Below, in pieces: positions 1 through 7,908 of a stretch of DNA of 37,042 nt. The first letter of the stretch is position 1; every line of letters starts with the position of its first letter. Location: contig JBGAIY010000021.1 of NCBI GenBank assembly GCA_044225205.1, positions 1 through 37,042 of the forward strand, in the 5' to 3' direction. Under the pieces are notes generated by a model, which had not been told where the DNA came from, did not search any database, and saw only the letters and a program-made list of their open reading frames with translations. A program made the translations under genes and the position numbers. Source of the DNA: JAEUJT01 sp044225205 (GTDB lineage Bacteria; Myxococcota; Myxococcia; Myxococcales; Myxococcaceae).

Positions 1-44
1 CTGCGCCGTGCTCGAAAGCGAAAGTGCGTCGGTGACGGTCGCAC
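1..44 (-). CDS. possible start of the next gene after ccmI (cut by window edge)
   Basis: Downstream of ccmI on the same strand, a GTG at 44 is preceded at six bases by GGAG and opens a frame (V-R-P-S-P-T-H-F-R-F-R-A-R-R) that runs off the window. An in-frame ATG at 50 abuts the GGAG and is a poorer start. Only 14 codons are visible, so no family can be named. It may continue the ccm operon or be chance. Confidence 0.25.
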   Translation of the reverse strand, partial: MRPSPTHFRFRARR

Positions 45-74
45 GCCCATCTCCGCGCGCCCGAAGCGGCCACC

Positions 75-1004
75 TTACGGCGCGCGCGGTTGTTGAACCT
101 GCTGCTTCATTTGCTCGACGGCCATTCGCATCATGGGCGGGGTGTCTCCGGGGGGAGCGACCGCGAAATAGCGCTCGAACGCGTCGATGGCGCGGCGTTG
201 GTCGTTCTGGTCCATCGCGATGAGGCCGGCGAAAAGGTTGGCGTCGTACGCTTCGCCGTAGTTGGCGCCGAGACGTTCGAGCTCGTCTTGCGCGGTGGCG
301 ACCGAGCCCTCGACGGCGGCCATGACGGCGCGCGCGACGCGGGTGCGCACGTGAAACGGGTCGAGTTGGGTGCCGCGCAGAATGAACGGCTTCGCGTCTT
401 CGAACCCTTGGCGCCGCAGCAAATGCAAGCTCAAGTCGGCGAGCGCGTCGACGTCGTCGGGGTGCGCCTGCACCGCGGCGAACAGGGGCTGGAGCTTCGT
501 GTCTTCGGGTGCGCCCGCGTTGGCCGGCATGCCGGGCGGCGTGACGCCGGTCGCGGTCATGCCTTCGGCGCGCGGCTTCGTGGCGTCGGTCAACAACACG
601 CCGAGCAGCACGAAAAAACCAACGACCGCCCCGCCGATGAGGGCGCCCTTCATGGTCGAGCCTCCCCCGGTATTCGCTTGCGCCGCTTGGCGCTTTTCAG
701 CGCGGGCTTCGGCCTTGAGCGCCTCGTGGCGCGCGTCGTCGCGGCGCTTGAGCACGGCCACGGCGGCTTGCTCGAGGCGCGTCTTTTCAACTTCCCAAGC
801 GTCGGGGGGCAGCAGATGCCGGTTGGCGATGTGCTCTTTGAGCTCGGCGACGAGGCTGTTGTACCGCGCGGTGAGGTCGTCTTCGGTGCCGCGGTCGGCC
901 GCCTTGGCCGCGTCGCGCCGCTTGTTGATGACCACGTACGCCGCCGCCAACACCAACGCGACGATGAAGACAACTTGCCCGGGCAACCAGTTCGTCTCGT
1001 TCAT
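75..1004 (-). CDS. ccmI: CcmI/CycH-like cytochrome c biogenesis TPR protein
   Basis: A 309-residue protein with an N-terminal membrane segment (about residues 7-27), a charged coiled-coil-like stretch (about 35-110), a second membrane segment (about 118-142) and a C-terminal TPR-type region (from about 170). This is the layout of CcmI, which in System I holds apocytochrome c and passes it to the CcmF/CcmH ligase in the inner membrane. It is the last recognised gene of the ccmF-ccmG-ccmH-ccmI block. Its ATG follows the ccmH stop after two bases, so the two are surely co-transcribed. The family call rests on layout and context, since CcmI sequences are poorly conserved. Confidence 0.85.
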   Translation of the reverse strand: MNETNWLPGQVVFIVALVLAAAYVVINKRRDAAKAADRGTEDDLTARYNSLVAELKEHIANRHLLPPDAWEVEKTRLEQAAVAVLKRRDDARHEALKAEARAEKRQAAQANTGGGSTMKGALIGGAVVGFFVLLGVLLTDATKPRAEGMTATGVTPPGMPANAGAPEDTKLQPLFAAVQAHPDDVDALADLSLHLLRRQGFEDAKPFILRGTQLDPFHVRTRVARAVMAAVEGSVATAQDELERLGANYGEAYDANLFAGLIAMDQNDQRRAIDAFERYFAVAPPGDTPPMMRMAVEQMKQQVQQPRAP

Positions 1005-1006
1005 GG

Positions 1007-1489
1007 TTACTTCTCGAGGTCAGCGCGCAGCTTCGCCAACAGGGCGTCGTCGCCCGTGGTCGCCGCGGCGGGTGGAGGGCTGTCGGCGGCGGCGGTCACC
1101 GGCGCGCTCACCGCCTTTTTCTTGGGTTGCATGAAAATCACCAACAGCCCCAATGCCAACAGCACCAGGGGCCCGGCCCAGAGCACCGTGTTGAGGCCGC
1201 CTTTGGTCGGCTCGAGCAGCACCCATTCTCCGTAGCGCTGCACGAAGTAGCTCAAAATTTCTTCGTCGGTCTTGTCTTCGGCGACCAGCTCGCGAACCTT
1301 GGCCAGCTGGGCCTGCGCCATCGACGCCGGAGAATCGGCGATGGCAACGCCCTGGCACACGGCACAGCGCAGTTGCTTGCCCAGCTTCATGACGCGGGCC
1401 TCGTGTGCCGCGTCGAGCGGGGTACCGATGTCGCGGGTGGGCGCGTAGGTCAACGTCAACCCCAGCGAGAGCAGCGCAATTGAAATCAC
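1007..1489 (-). CDS. ccmH: CcmH (CcmL-type) thiol-disulfide protein of cytochrome c maturation
   Basis: A 160-residue protein with an N-terminal signal/membrane segment, the family motif LRCAVCQ (Cys42 and Cys45) in a three-helix domain, and a C-terminal membrane segment (about 104-121) followed by a low-complexity tail. In System I the CxxC pair keeps the apocytochrome CxxCH cysteines reduced for heme attachment, facing the periplasm. The start is a GTG that directly abuts the TAA of ccmG with no spacer, which implies translational coupling. The Ala/Pro/Asp-rich tail after the second membrane segment is longer than in short CcmH proteins. Confidence in the family is high because of the diagnostic motif. 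Confidence 0.93.
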   Translation of the reverse strand: MISIALLSLGLTLTYAPTRDIGTPLDAAHEARVMKLGKQLRCAVCQGVAIADSPASMAQAQLAKVRELVAEDKTDEEILSYFVQRYGEWVLLEPTKGGLNTVLWAGPLVLLALGLLVIFMQPKKKAVSAPVTAAADSPPPAAATTGDDALLAKLRADLEK

Positions 1490-2014
1490 TTAGAGAATCT
1501 CCGCGATTCGCTGGTCGAGGGTCTGTTGGTCAATGGGCGCGGCGTACTTGCCGACGATGACGCCGTCTCGGTTGATGAAATAGGTCTCGGGCACGCCCGA
1601 CACGGCGTAGTCGACGGCGATGGTCGACTTGGGGTCGAACAGCTGGGTAAACGACCAACCCCGCTTCGCCAAGAACTGCTTGGTGTTCTGCTCGGTGTCT
1701 TCGAAGACGATGCCCAAGAACACGACCTTGTTCGCGTACTTGCGGGCGGCCCATTCGAGGTTGGGGTGCTCCATGGCGCAGGGGCCGCACCAGGTCGCCC
1801 AGAAGTTGAGCACGACCGGCTGGCCTTTGAACTGCGAGAGCTGCACGGTTTCGTCGGTGTCGAGCCGTTTGATGGCGAAGTCGGGGGCCTTGGCGCCGCT
1901 GAGCATGAACGGCACTTCGTGGGGGTTGGTGCCGAACCCCTTGGCCATGACGAAGACGGCAATGCCCACCACGGCGAGCGCGAGGCTCACCGCCACCACC
2001 CGCGGCCCGGTCAT
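1490..2014 (-). CDS. ccmG: CcmG/DsbE periplasmic thioredoxin
   Basis: The protein has 174 residues from the ATG at 2014, which overlaps the ccmF stop as ATGA. A longer frame up to 2128 exists but lies inside ccmF and lacks a signal-like N-terminus. Residues 7-24 form a membrane anchor, followed by a thioredoxin fold with the active site WCGPC (Cys76, Cys79) and a later GVPETYFI segment carrying the cis-proline. CcmG reduces the CcmH or apocytochrome disulfide in the periplasm, drawing electrons from DsbD/CcdA, which is not seen in this window. Length and motif match the DsbE family. A ResA-type redoxin is the nearest alternative name. Confidence 0.94.
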   Translation of the reverse strand: MTGPRVVAVSLALAVVGIAVFVMAKGFGTNPHEVPFMLSGAKAPDFAIKRLDTDETVQLSQFKGQPVVLNFWATWCGPCAMEHPNLEWAARKYANKVVFLGIVFEDTEQNTKQFLAKRGWSFTQLFDPKSTIAVDYAVSGVPETYFINRDGVIVGKYAAPIDQQTLDQRIAEIL

Positions 2015-4035
2015 GGCGTCACCGCTTGGGCAGGGGCCTCGCTCGCCACCACCGGCTTCGTCTTGCGCTGGGGCCACAGGGCGATGAGCGTGCCCAACAC
2101 GAAGAAGGGTATGGCGTACCAAATCCACCCGACGAGGGGGAACACCCAGGCGTTGAAGCTGGCCGTGTTCGCCTTGTTGTCGACGTGCAAGAGCGACACG
2201 TACACGTCTTTGAAGACCATTTCGTGCACCGACGGCGAGCCGATGGGGTCGTTGCTCATTTCGTAATAGTTCATGCGCGGCGCGTCGAGCCCGTGCCGTT
2301 CGACCGTTTCACCGCTCGGCGAAATGAGCGTCACGTTGGCCGACACGTATTCTTTGTGCGGCAACTTGCCGGTCGTGATGCCGTCGTAGCGAACTTGCCA
2401 GTCGCCCACCTTGAGCACGTCGCCCTTGGCGAGCGTGGCCGAGGTGTGTTGCTTGTACGAACTCGACGCGGCGATGGCGACCACCACGGCGACCACGCCC
2501 AAGTGCACCACGTACCCGCCGAAGCGGCGCCGCGCGCGCGACGCGCTCACGATGAAGGCGGTCGTGAAGCTTTCTTTCGCTTCGTTCATGCGCTGCCGGG
2601 CGGGCAACAGCAGCTCACGCAGCGTGACGACCGTCACGAAGCCGGCCACGCCGAACGTCATGAGCGGCAGAAACCCACGGTACCCCAAGGCGAAGCAGAC
2701 CAAGGCGATGACCGCGCCCACCGCGGCCGGCAAGACGAACTGCTGCTGCAGCACCTTCGGGCTCGCGCGCCCCCACGGCAACATGGGGCCCACGCCCATC
2801 AAGAACAACATGAGCAGACCGAGCGGCAGCGCCATGGTGTTGAAGTAGGGCTCGCCGACGCTGATTTTCTTGTTCTGCAGCGCCTCGGTCACCAGGGGGA
2901 ACAGGGTACCCAGCAACACCGTGAAGGTGAGGGCGACGAACACCAAGTTGTTCACCAAAATGGCGCCCTCGCGCGAAACGACCGTGTCGAGCGGCGTCTC
3001 GGCCACCAACAAGTGCCCGCGCATCGCCAGCGCCACCACGCAAAACACCAACAGCAGGGCGATGAACTTCAAGAACGTGGGGCCAATGTCAGACTGGGTG
3101 AACGAGTGCACCGAGTTGAAGACGCCCGAGCGGGTCATGAAGGTGCCCAAAATGGTGAGCACGAACGACCCCAAGGCGAGCGCCACGGTCCACAGTTTCA
3201 ATGACCGTTTCTTTTCGAGCACCATGGTCGAATGCATGAACGCGGTGGCCGTGAGCCACGGCATGAACGACGCGTTTTCGACGGGGTCCCACGCCCAGTA
3301 GCCGCCCCAGCCCAGCACCGCGTACGCCCACCACGACCCCAAGATGATGCCAATGGTGAGAAACAACCAGGGCACGAGTGTCCACTTGCGGAGGGGGATG
3401 AGCCAGGCGTCGCCCAGCTCGCCGCGCAACAGCGCTCCGGCGGCGATGCCGAAGGGCACCGTCATGCCCACGTACCCGAGGTAGAGCATGGGCGGGTGAA
3501 TGATCATCAACGGGTGATTCTGCAACAGCGGGTTGGGGCCCGGGCCGTCGGTGGCGATGTTCGGGGGCAGCGAGAAATAGTGCCCGGCGAAGAACCAGGG
3601 CTGCGCCGGAGCGGCGATGAGAAACGCGAAGAAGGCGGCGACCGTCGCCATCACTCCGAGCGAGAGCTGCATGTAGCGGCCATGCGTCTTTCGGTAAATG
3701 AAGGTGAACGCGAAGAGGTACGAGCCCATGATGGCGCCCCAGAACAGAATCGACCCCTCGAGGGCGCTCCAGAGCGAGACAATGGTGAAAATGGTGGGCG
3801 TGGCGCGGCTGCCGACCTGGGCGACGTACTTCACCGAAAAGTCGTGCTCGAGCAACGACTTCACCATGACCAGGTTGGCGAGCCACATCGACCCGCAGAA
3901 GCCGTACATGGCGCGCTGCACCCACGGCAGCGCAGTTTCGCGGCGGAGAAAACCCGTCACCAACCCGACGACCGCCGCGAACACCGCGCAGGCCAAGCCG
4001 AGCAAAATGAGGCTGTACCCAAGCGTTGAATTCAC
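2011..4035 (-). CDS. ccmF: CcmF heme lyase subunit
   Basis: A 674-residue polytopic membrane protein with the WWD-type signature GGYWAWDPVENASF near residues 243-258, which binds heme and marks the CcmF/CcsA superfamily. It has many membrane helices and a long periplasmic loop before the last helix, where a Thr/Ser-rich stretch and the segment ending in VHEMVFKDVYVSL lie. CcmF with CcmH and CcmI attaches heme to apocytochrome c. The open frame extends to 4152. The GTG at 4035, with AAGAG upstream and followed by N-S-T-L-G-Y and the first helix, is the better start because the residues before it are Arg/Pro-rich and unlike a membrane protein. It is first gene of the ccmFGHI block. Confidence 0.95.
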   Translation of the reverse strand: MNSTLGYSLILLGLACAVFAAVVGLVTGFLRRETALPWVQRAMYGFCGSMWLANLVMVKSLLEHDFSVKYVAQVGSRATPTIFTIVSLWSALEGSILFWGAIMGSYLFAFTFIYRKTHGRYMQLSLGVMATVAAFFAFLIAAPAQPWFFAGHYFSLPPNIATDGPGPNPLLQNHPLMIIHPPMLYLGYVGMTVPFGIAAGALLRGELGDAWLIPLRKWTLVPWLFLTIGIILGSWWAYAVLGWGGYWAWDPVENASFMPWLTATAFMHSTMVLEKKRSLKLWTVALALGSFVLTILGTFMTRSGVFNSVHSFTQSDIGPTFLKFIALLLVFCVVALAMRGHLLVAETPLDTVVSREGAILVNNLVFVALTFTVLLGTLFPLVTEALQNKKISVGEPYFNTMALPLGLLMLFLMGVGPMLPWGRASPKVLQQQFVLPAAVGAVIALVCFALGYRGFLPLMTFGVAGFVTVVTLRELLLPARQRMNEAKESFTTAFIVSASRARRRFGGYVVHLGVVAVVVAIAASSSYKQHTSATLAKGDVLKVGDWQVRYDGITTGKLPHKEYVSANVTLISPSGETVERHGLDAPRMNYYEMSNDPIGSPSVHEMVFKDVYVSLLHVDNKANTASFNAWVFPLVGWIWYAIPFFVLGTLIALWPQRKTKPVVASEAPAQAVTP

Positions 4036-4172
4036 AAAGGCTCTTGTAACGAAACAATGCCCTGGGGCCAAAGGGTTGCTTCGTGTTCGGTGGCGATTCG
4101 ACGGTGGTCTGCCGCGGGCCCGCGCCCCTTCGTGGCCGCGGCCCGGCCCCACAAGGCACGCCGCGCCATTGT

Positions 4173-4186
4173 GTGATTGAAATCAA
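4173..4186. promoter_or_regulatory. FNR/CRP-family-like box upstream of ccmF
   Basis: GTGAT-N4-ATCAA matches the FNR consensus TTGAT-N4-ATCAA at nine of ten defined positions. It lies 138 bases upstream of the ccmF start in the gap after the SDR gene. FNR-type regulators control ccm genes in several proteobacteria, so a role for oxygen in this operon is plausible. A single near-match can also occur by chance. Confidence 0.4.
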
Positions 4187-4210
4187 CGGTTTGTGAGTCG
4201 CCTCGGGCGT

Positions 4211-5035
4211 TCAGGCGTGGCCGAGCGCGGTCAGCTTCGCCCAGAGCGCGGTGCGAAAGTGGGGCTCGTTGGCCAAGGCGGGGCCGGTCGCGAGCTTGCC
4301 CTGCGCGTAGTGGGCGCCCGGTTCGACCGAGCCCGTGCCGGCCGCGACGTAGCGTTCGGCCGCTTGGTCGAGCGTGGAGGCGAAGCGAAACAACTTGGCG
4401 ATGCCGCCGGCGAAAGCGCGCACGGGCGCGGGCATGACCCCTTCACCAAACCTCGTATTGGGAATGATGCCCGGGTGAATGCTGACGACGGTGATGCCCT
4501 TGGGGCCGAGACGCGCCTGCTGCTCTTTGGTGAGCGCGATCACCGCGAGCTTCGCGCGGGTGTACGCGCCCAGGCCCGCGCCGCCGGTCGGCAACTCGTC
4601 GACCGAGGCCTTCGCCGCGCGGGGCACGCCGGTGGCCACGTTGACGACGCGGCCTTTCGCCGCGGCGAGTGGTTCGAGCAACGCCTCGGTCAAGACGAAG
4701 GGCGTCACCACGTTGAGCGCGAAGGTCTTCTCGAGCCCGTCGACGGTCAGTTCTCGGGTGCCGAACGTGCCGCCCGCGTTGTTGACGAGCAACTGCAGCA
4801 CGGGCACGCGCCGCGCCACCTCGCCCCCGAGCCGCTTCACGTCGGTCAGTGAAAACAGGTCGGCTTGCAGAAATTCGCTCTCGCCGCCGGCCTCTTTCAC
4901 GGCGTTCACGACGGCCTCGCCTCGGCTCGGGTCGCGACCGACGACCAACACCCGCCAGCCCTGCTTGCCCAACGCGATCGCGGCGGCGCTCCCGAGACCT
5001 GACGTCGCTCCGGTAATCAATGCGGTGTTTTTCAT
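4211..5035 (-). CDS. short-chain dehydrogenase/reductase (retinol dehydrogenase-like)
   Basis: A 274-residue Rossmann-fold oxidoreductase. The cofactor motif TGATSGLG is at residues 8-15, ADL at 58-60, NNAG at 85-88 and the catalytic pair in YxxxK (Tyr158, Lys162). The usual VNVSS strand reads VNVAT, so the catalytic Ser appears to be Thr or Ala. That may lower activity, or the Ser may come from nearby Ser144. The start at 5035 is chosen over 5059 because AAGGTGG sits at proper spacing and the protein then begins just before the first beta strand. The gene is divergent from a LysR regulator and is probably its target. The substrate is unknown. Confidence 0.88.
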   Translation of the reverse strand: MKNTALITGATSGLGSAAAIALGKQGWRVLVVGRDPSRGEAVVNAVKEAGGESEFLQADLFSLTDVKRLGGEVARRVPVLQLLVNNAGGTFGTRELTVDGLEKTFALNVVTPFVLTEALLEPLAAAKGRVVNVATGVPRAAKASVDELPTGGAGLGAYTRAKLAVIALTKEQQARLGPKGITVVSIHPGIIPNTRFGEGVMPAPVRAFAGGIAKLFRFASTLDQAAERYVAAGTGSVEPGAHYAQGKLATGPALANEPHFRTALWAKLTALGHA

Positions 5036-5081
5036 GCCGCCACCTTCGGTCGGCGCCACTCGGTTGACAATGCGGCATCTT

Positions 5082-5098
5082 GTTAATGCGTTGTTAAC
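5082..5098. promoter_or_regulatory. LysR-type dyad between SDR gene and lysR
   Basis: GTTAA-N7-TTAAC is a perfect inverted repeat that fits the T-N11-A pattern of LysR-type operators. It lies in the 83-base gap between the divergent starts (5035 and 5119). A TTGACA hexamer at 5064-5069 on the plus strand is also present, but no good -10 follows it. Binding by the adjacent LysR protein is inferred. Confidence 0.5.
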
Positions 5099-5118
5099 TT
5101 TTGGTACGCTCCGGGGCC

Positions 5119-6024
5119 ATGCGTCTCGACCTGTTTCGCGGAGTGGTGCCCTTCGTCGCGGTGGCCGAAGAACAGAGCTTTCGCGGGGCGGCGGCGCGGT
5201 TGGGGGTGAGCGTGGCGGCGGTGAGCAAGGCGGTGCAGGCGCTCGAAGACGAGCTCGGCTTTCGTTTGCTGGCCCGCACGACCCGCGCGGTGAAGTTGAC
5301 CCGGCCCGGTGAGCTGTTCTTCGAGCGGTCTCGGGTGGCGGTCGCCGCGGTGCAGGGGGCGCGCGACGCGGTCGACGGCACGCGCCGGGCGCCGAAAGGC
5401 CCCTTGGTGCTCTCGGCCCCGTTCGTGGTGGCGCCGTTGGTCGTGCCCATGTTGCCGCTCCTGCGCGCGCGCTACCCCGAGGTGACGTTCACTCTGCGGG
5501 TGTCAGACGCCCTGGCCCGCCTGGCCGACGACGAAGTCGACCTGGCGTTGCGGGTGGGCGTGCTGGCCGACTCGACACTGGTCGCTCGCAAGCTGTGCGC
5601 GACGCGCATCGTGAGCGCGGCGAGCCCCGAGTACTTGGCGCGCCGGGGCACGCCCGACCAGCCCGGTGACCTCGACGAGCACGACTGCGCGGTGTTGGTC
5701 GCGCCCAACGGCAAGCCGCGGCCCTGGCTGTTCAGCGACGGGCCGCGCGCGGTGCCGGCCACGCTCTTGGTCGACCACGGCCCCACGTTGGTCGACGTGG
5801 CGTTGAGCGGGCTCGGCATTTGCCAAGCGTTCGACTTCATGGTGCAGCCGCTCTTTGCGTCGGGGCGCCTGGTCGAAGTGTTGCCGAGCCGTGCGGCGGC
5901 GGGGCCGAACATGTACGCGGTGTGCACGGCGGCGAAAAAGACCAACGCGAACGTGCGGGTCGCCATTGACGCGTTGGCGCAGCAATTCAGCAGCCCGGCC
6001 GGTTCGGGCAAGCCCGAGCGGTGA
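5119..6024 (+). CDS. LysR-family transcriptional regulator
   Basis: A 301-residue protein with an N-terminal winged helix-turn-helix (about residues 5-62, including the typical SFRGAAARLGVS and AVSKAVQALEDELG) and a C-terminal type 2 periplasmic-binding-protein fold for an effector (about 90-290). The ATG at 5119 is preferred to a TTG at 5101 since it places the helix-turn-helix at the usual distance from the N-terminus. It is divergent from the SDR gene across a dyad that looks like its operator, the classic layout for a LysR protein controlling its neighbour and itself. Its TGA directly abuts the ccmE stop on the other strand (TGATCA), leaving no room for a terminator. Confidence 0.93.
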   Translation: MRLDLFRGVVPFVAVAEEQSFRGAAARLGVSVAAVSKAVQALEDELGFRLLARTTRAVKLTRPGELFFERSRVAVAAVQGARDAVDGTRRAPKGPLVLSAPFVVAPLVVPMLPLLRARYPEVTFTLRVSDALARLADDEVDLALRVGVLADSTLVARKLCATRIVSAASPEYLARRGTPDQPGDLDEHDCAVLVAPNGKPRPWLFSDGPRAVPATLLVDHGPTLVDVALSGLGICQAFDFMVQPLFASGRLVEVLPSRAAAGPNMYAVCTAAKKTNANVRVAIDALAQQFSSPAGSGKPER

Positions 6025-6519
6025 TCAGCGCTTGGCTTGCGAGTTCGATTCTTCGGCGAGCGACTTCATCCACTGTTTGGGGTCTTCGCCTTCTTTGGGC
6101 GGGCGGTACTCGTTCGAGTGGTTGACCATGAGCCGGCTCGACTTGAACACGGCCGACGAGTCGTACGTGCCCTCGACGACGACGCCGATGCCTTCGCGAA
6201 ACATTTGGGGAGGCACTTCGTCGCAGGCGACCTGCACCGAGGTGGCTTCGGGTTTCATGGAATCGGCGACTTTGAAGTGCAGCGCGGTGTGGGTGGGGTT
6301 CCACTCGATTGAGCCGGGCATGACGACGCCGCCCAAGCGAATGGTGGGCCCGTACGCTTTGGGGCCCTGGGCTTTCATGTCGCTCGGGCTCCAGTAGTAG
6401 ACGAGGTTGTCGCCCAAGTTGCCAAAGGCAATGAACGCGAGGGCGGCGCCGGCGACGAGCAGCGCGCCGACCGCGAGCAACGGCCCCTGCATCGACCTCT
6501 TCTTCGGTTCTTCGGCCAT
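6025..6519 (-). CDS. ccmE: CcmE periplasmic heme chaperone
   Basis: A 164-residue protein with one N-terminal membrane anchor (about residues 12-33) and an OB-fold domain. It carries the HxxxY heme-binding motif (His134 and Tyr138 in the stretch NHSNEYRP), where the histidine covalently binds heme before transfer to CcmF. The alternative CxxxY form seen in some delta-type lineages is not used here. The ATG at 6519 has AAAGGG upstream and lies two bases after the stop of the CcmD-like gene. A GTG at 6525 is also possible. It is the last gene of the ccmABCDE block and converges on lysR with abutting stops. Confidence 0.94.
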   Translation of the reverse strand: MAEEPKKRSMQGPLLAVGALLVAGAALAFIAFGNLGDNLVYYWSPSDMKAQGPKAYGPTIRLGGVVMPGSIEWNPTHTALHFKVADSMKPEATSVQVACDEVPPQMFREGIGVVVEGTYDSSAVFKSSRLMVNHSNEYRPPKEGEDPKQWMKSLAEESNSQAKR

Positions 6520-6521
6520 AC

Positions 6522-6830
6522 TCACGACCCTTTCGCGGCTTTCGCATTCTGCATCAAGGCGAACGCGGCGTAACCCAACATCACGAGGCCTCCCCCAATG
6601 GGAGTGACCGTCAACACCGTACCGTCGATGAACGGGGCCCGCTCGGGTGTTGCGAAGAGGGCCACGGCGACTCCGGCGAAGGCGAGCATGGCCCCCCAGA
6701 GCGCAAAACGCCAGGCGCGCTGGGCCGGTTCGGCGCCGAACAGCGACCCCGCGAAGAGCGCGAGCCCCAGCCAGCTGATGAAGTAGGCCGCCCAGATGTA
6801 TTCCCACCCGCCTTGAACGTGGCCGATCAT
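6522..6830 (-). CDS. ccmD: CcmD-like membrane protein with two extra helices
   Basis: A 102-residue membrane protein whose first 30 residues (GGWEYIWAAYFISWLG and following) match the CcmD pattern of an aromatic, Gly-rich start and one membrane helix. Two further hydrophobic helices (about 39-60 and 70-93) follow, whereas ordinary CcmD has about 40-75 residues and one helix. Its ATG overlaps the ccmC stop as ATGA, and ccmE starts two bases after it, exactly where ccmD sits in other genomes. CcmD helps release holo-CcmE from CcmC. The name relies on position and the N-terminal motif. The function of the C-terminal part is unknown. Confidence 0.75.
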   Translation of the reverse strand: MIGHVQGGWEYIWAAYFISWLGLALFAGSLFGAEPAQRAWRFALWGAMLAFAGVAVALFATPERAPFIDGTVLTVTPIGGGLVMLGYAAFALMQNAKAAKGS

Positions 6831-7645
6831 GGGGTCACCGGAGCGGTTGAATTGTTGGTGGCCGGGGGCAGCGCGTCGGGCATGGCGACTTCGTTTTCTC
6901 GCGCGGCCTGGGCTTGCAAGAAGCGCCGGTAGACGAAGACGACGAACAGACACAGAAACGTGGTGGCCGACCAGCGCAGCACCATGGTCATCATCGCGTC
7001 GACGGTCTTGGGGTTCGACTGCACCTGGTGAATCGACCGCCACCACTTCACCGAGAACCACAGCACCGGTATGTCGACGTAGGCAATGATGCCCATGACC
7101 GCGCTCCAGGTAGCGCGCTTGTCGGGGTCTTCGACGAAGCGGCGCAGCGCCAAATAGCCCGAATAAATGACGAGCATGATGGCCGCGGTGGTGAGGCGGG
7201 GGTCCCACGTCCAAAAGGTGCCCCAGGTGGGCTTGGCCCAAATCGCCCCCAGGGTGATGCCGACGGCGCCGAAGTAGACGCCGACGCCCGCGCTCGCTTC
7301 GGCCAACGAATCGGTCACCCACGACTTCTTGAACAGGTAGCCGATGCTGCACCCGAAGTTGAGCGTCATGCCGATGAGCGCCATCCACACCTGGGGCACG
7401 TGCATGTACAGAATTCGGTACACGTCGCCCATGTACTGCTCGGGCGGCACCCACTGCAGGGCGAGCGGGGCGTGCGCGACCAGCATCAACCCGCCGATGA
7501 CGGCCAGCGCTTTCCACACCCATTTGCGGGCGGCGGCGTCGAACAGGTGCAAACCAATGAGCGCCACGACGAGCGCCAACACCAGCAACGGAGACCACAA
7601 CAGAAAGCGCGTGGTGCCATCGAATGAGAGTAGCCAGTGACGCAT
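6827..7645 (-). CDS. ccmC: CcmC heme-handling membrane protein
   Basis: A 272-residue protein with six membrane helices and the tryptophan-rich WWD signature WGTFWTWDPRLT near residues 140-151. Conserved periplasmic histidines (for example in LYMHVPQVW) are expected to ligate heme. CcmC loads heme onto CcmE with CcmD. The ATG at 7645 has GAGGG at good spacing, and the longer open frame up to 7723 adds a Cys/Arg-rich stretch unlike a CcmC N-terminus. It ends with an ATGA overlap into the CcmD-like gene. The acidic and Pro-rich C-terminal tail (last about 30 residues) is longer than in the Escherichia coli protein. Confidence 0.95.
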   Translation of the reverse strand: MRHWLLSFDGTTRFLLWSPLLVLALVVALIGLHLFDAAARKWVWKALAVIGGLMLVAHAPLALQWVPPEQYMGDVYRILYMHVPQVWMALIGMTLNFGCSIGYLFKKSWVTDSLAEASAGVGVYFGAVGITLGAIWAKPTWGTFWTWDPRLTTAAIMLVIYSGYLALRRFVEDPDKRATWSAVMGIIAYVDIPVLWFSVKWWRSIHQVQSNPKTVDAMMTMVLRWSATTFLCLFVVFVYRRFLQAQAARENEVAMPDALPPATNNSTAPVTP

Positions 7646-7908
7646 GCGTTGCCCTCGACAGTCAAAACCGGCTCGCGTTACAGCGTGAAAACCGACGAGC
7701 AGTACAGCACATTGCGCGAGCACCGCCCGCGGGGCCAGCAGCCGCGCTGATGCATGGGGTCACGGCAAGGGTCAGCTGCATGGCGGCTCCGGTGGTAAAA
7801 ACCCAGCAAGAACAATGGTCAAGTGAATTACCCGGTCGGCGTCGGGCGCGCGGGTGAAGGTGTCGCCGTGGCCCGGTCAGCAGGCAACCCATGGCTCGGC
7901 CGTCGCCT
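7646..7908. other. 263-base gap inside the ccm cluster, no clear gene
   Basis: This gap separates ccmB from ccmC, which usually touch or lie close together. On the minus strand it holds a promoter-like pair (7794-7822) and a 39-codon Cys-containing ORF (7662-7781) with GGAG five bases before its ATG. The ORF's residue composition does not look like a real protein. No RNA gene or repeat was seen. Confidence 0.5.
7794..7822 (-). promoter_or_regulatory. possible sigma70-type promoter for ccmC
   Basis: On the minus strand TTGACC (7817-7822) and TTTACC (7794-7799) are separated by 17 bases, about 150 bases upstream of ccmC. The -10 element is weak. It would explain the unusual gap after ccmB by giving ccmCDE its own promoter. 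Confidence 0.25.

Noticed and set aside
2011..2128. Longer ccmG start at 2128
   Set aside because: The extra 38 residues lie in ccmF and lack a signal-like N-terminus, whereas the ATG at 2014 overlaps the ccmF stop as ATGA.
7662..7781. 39-codon ORF between ccmB and ccmC
   Set aside because: The ribosome-binding site is good, but residue use (Arg/Cys/Ala) is unlike a protein or a leader peptide and nothing supports it beyond the site. It is kept only as a weak finding.
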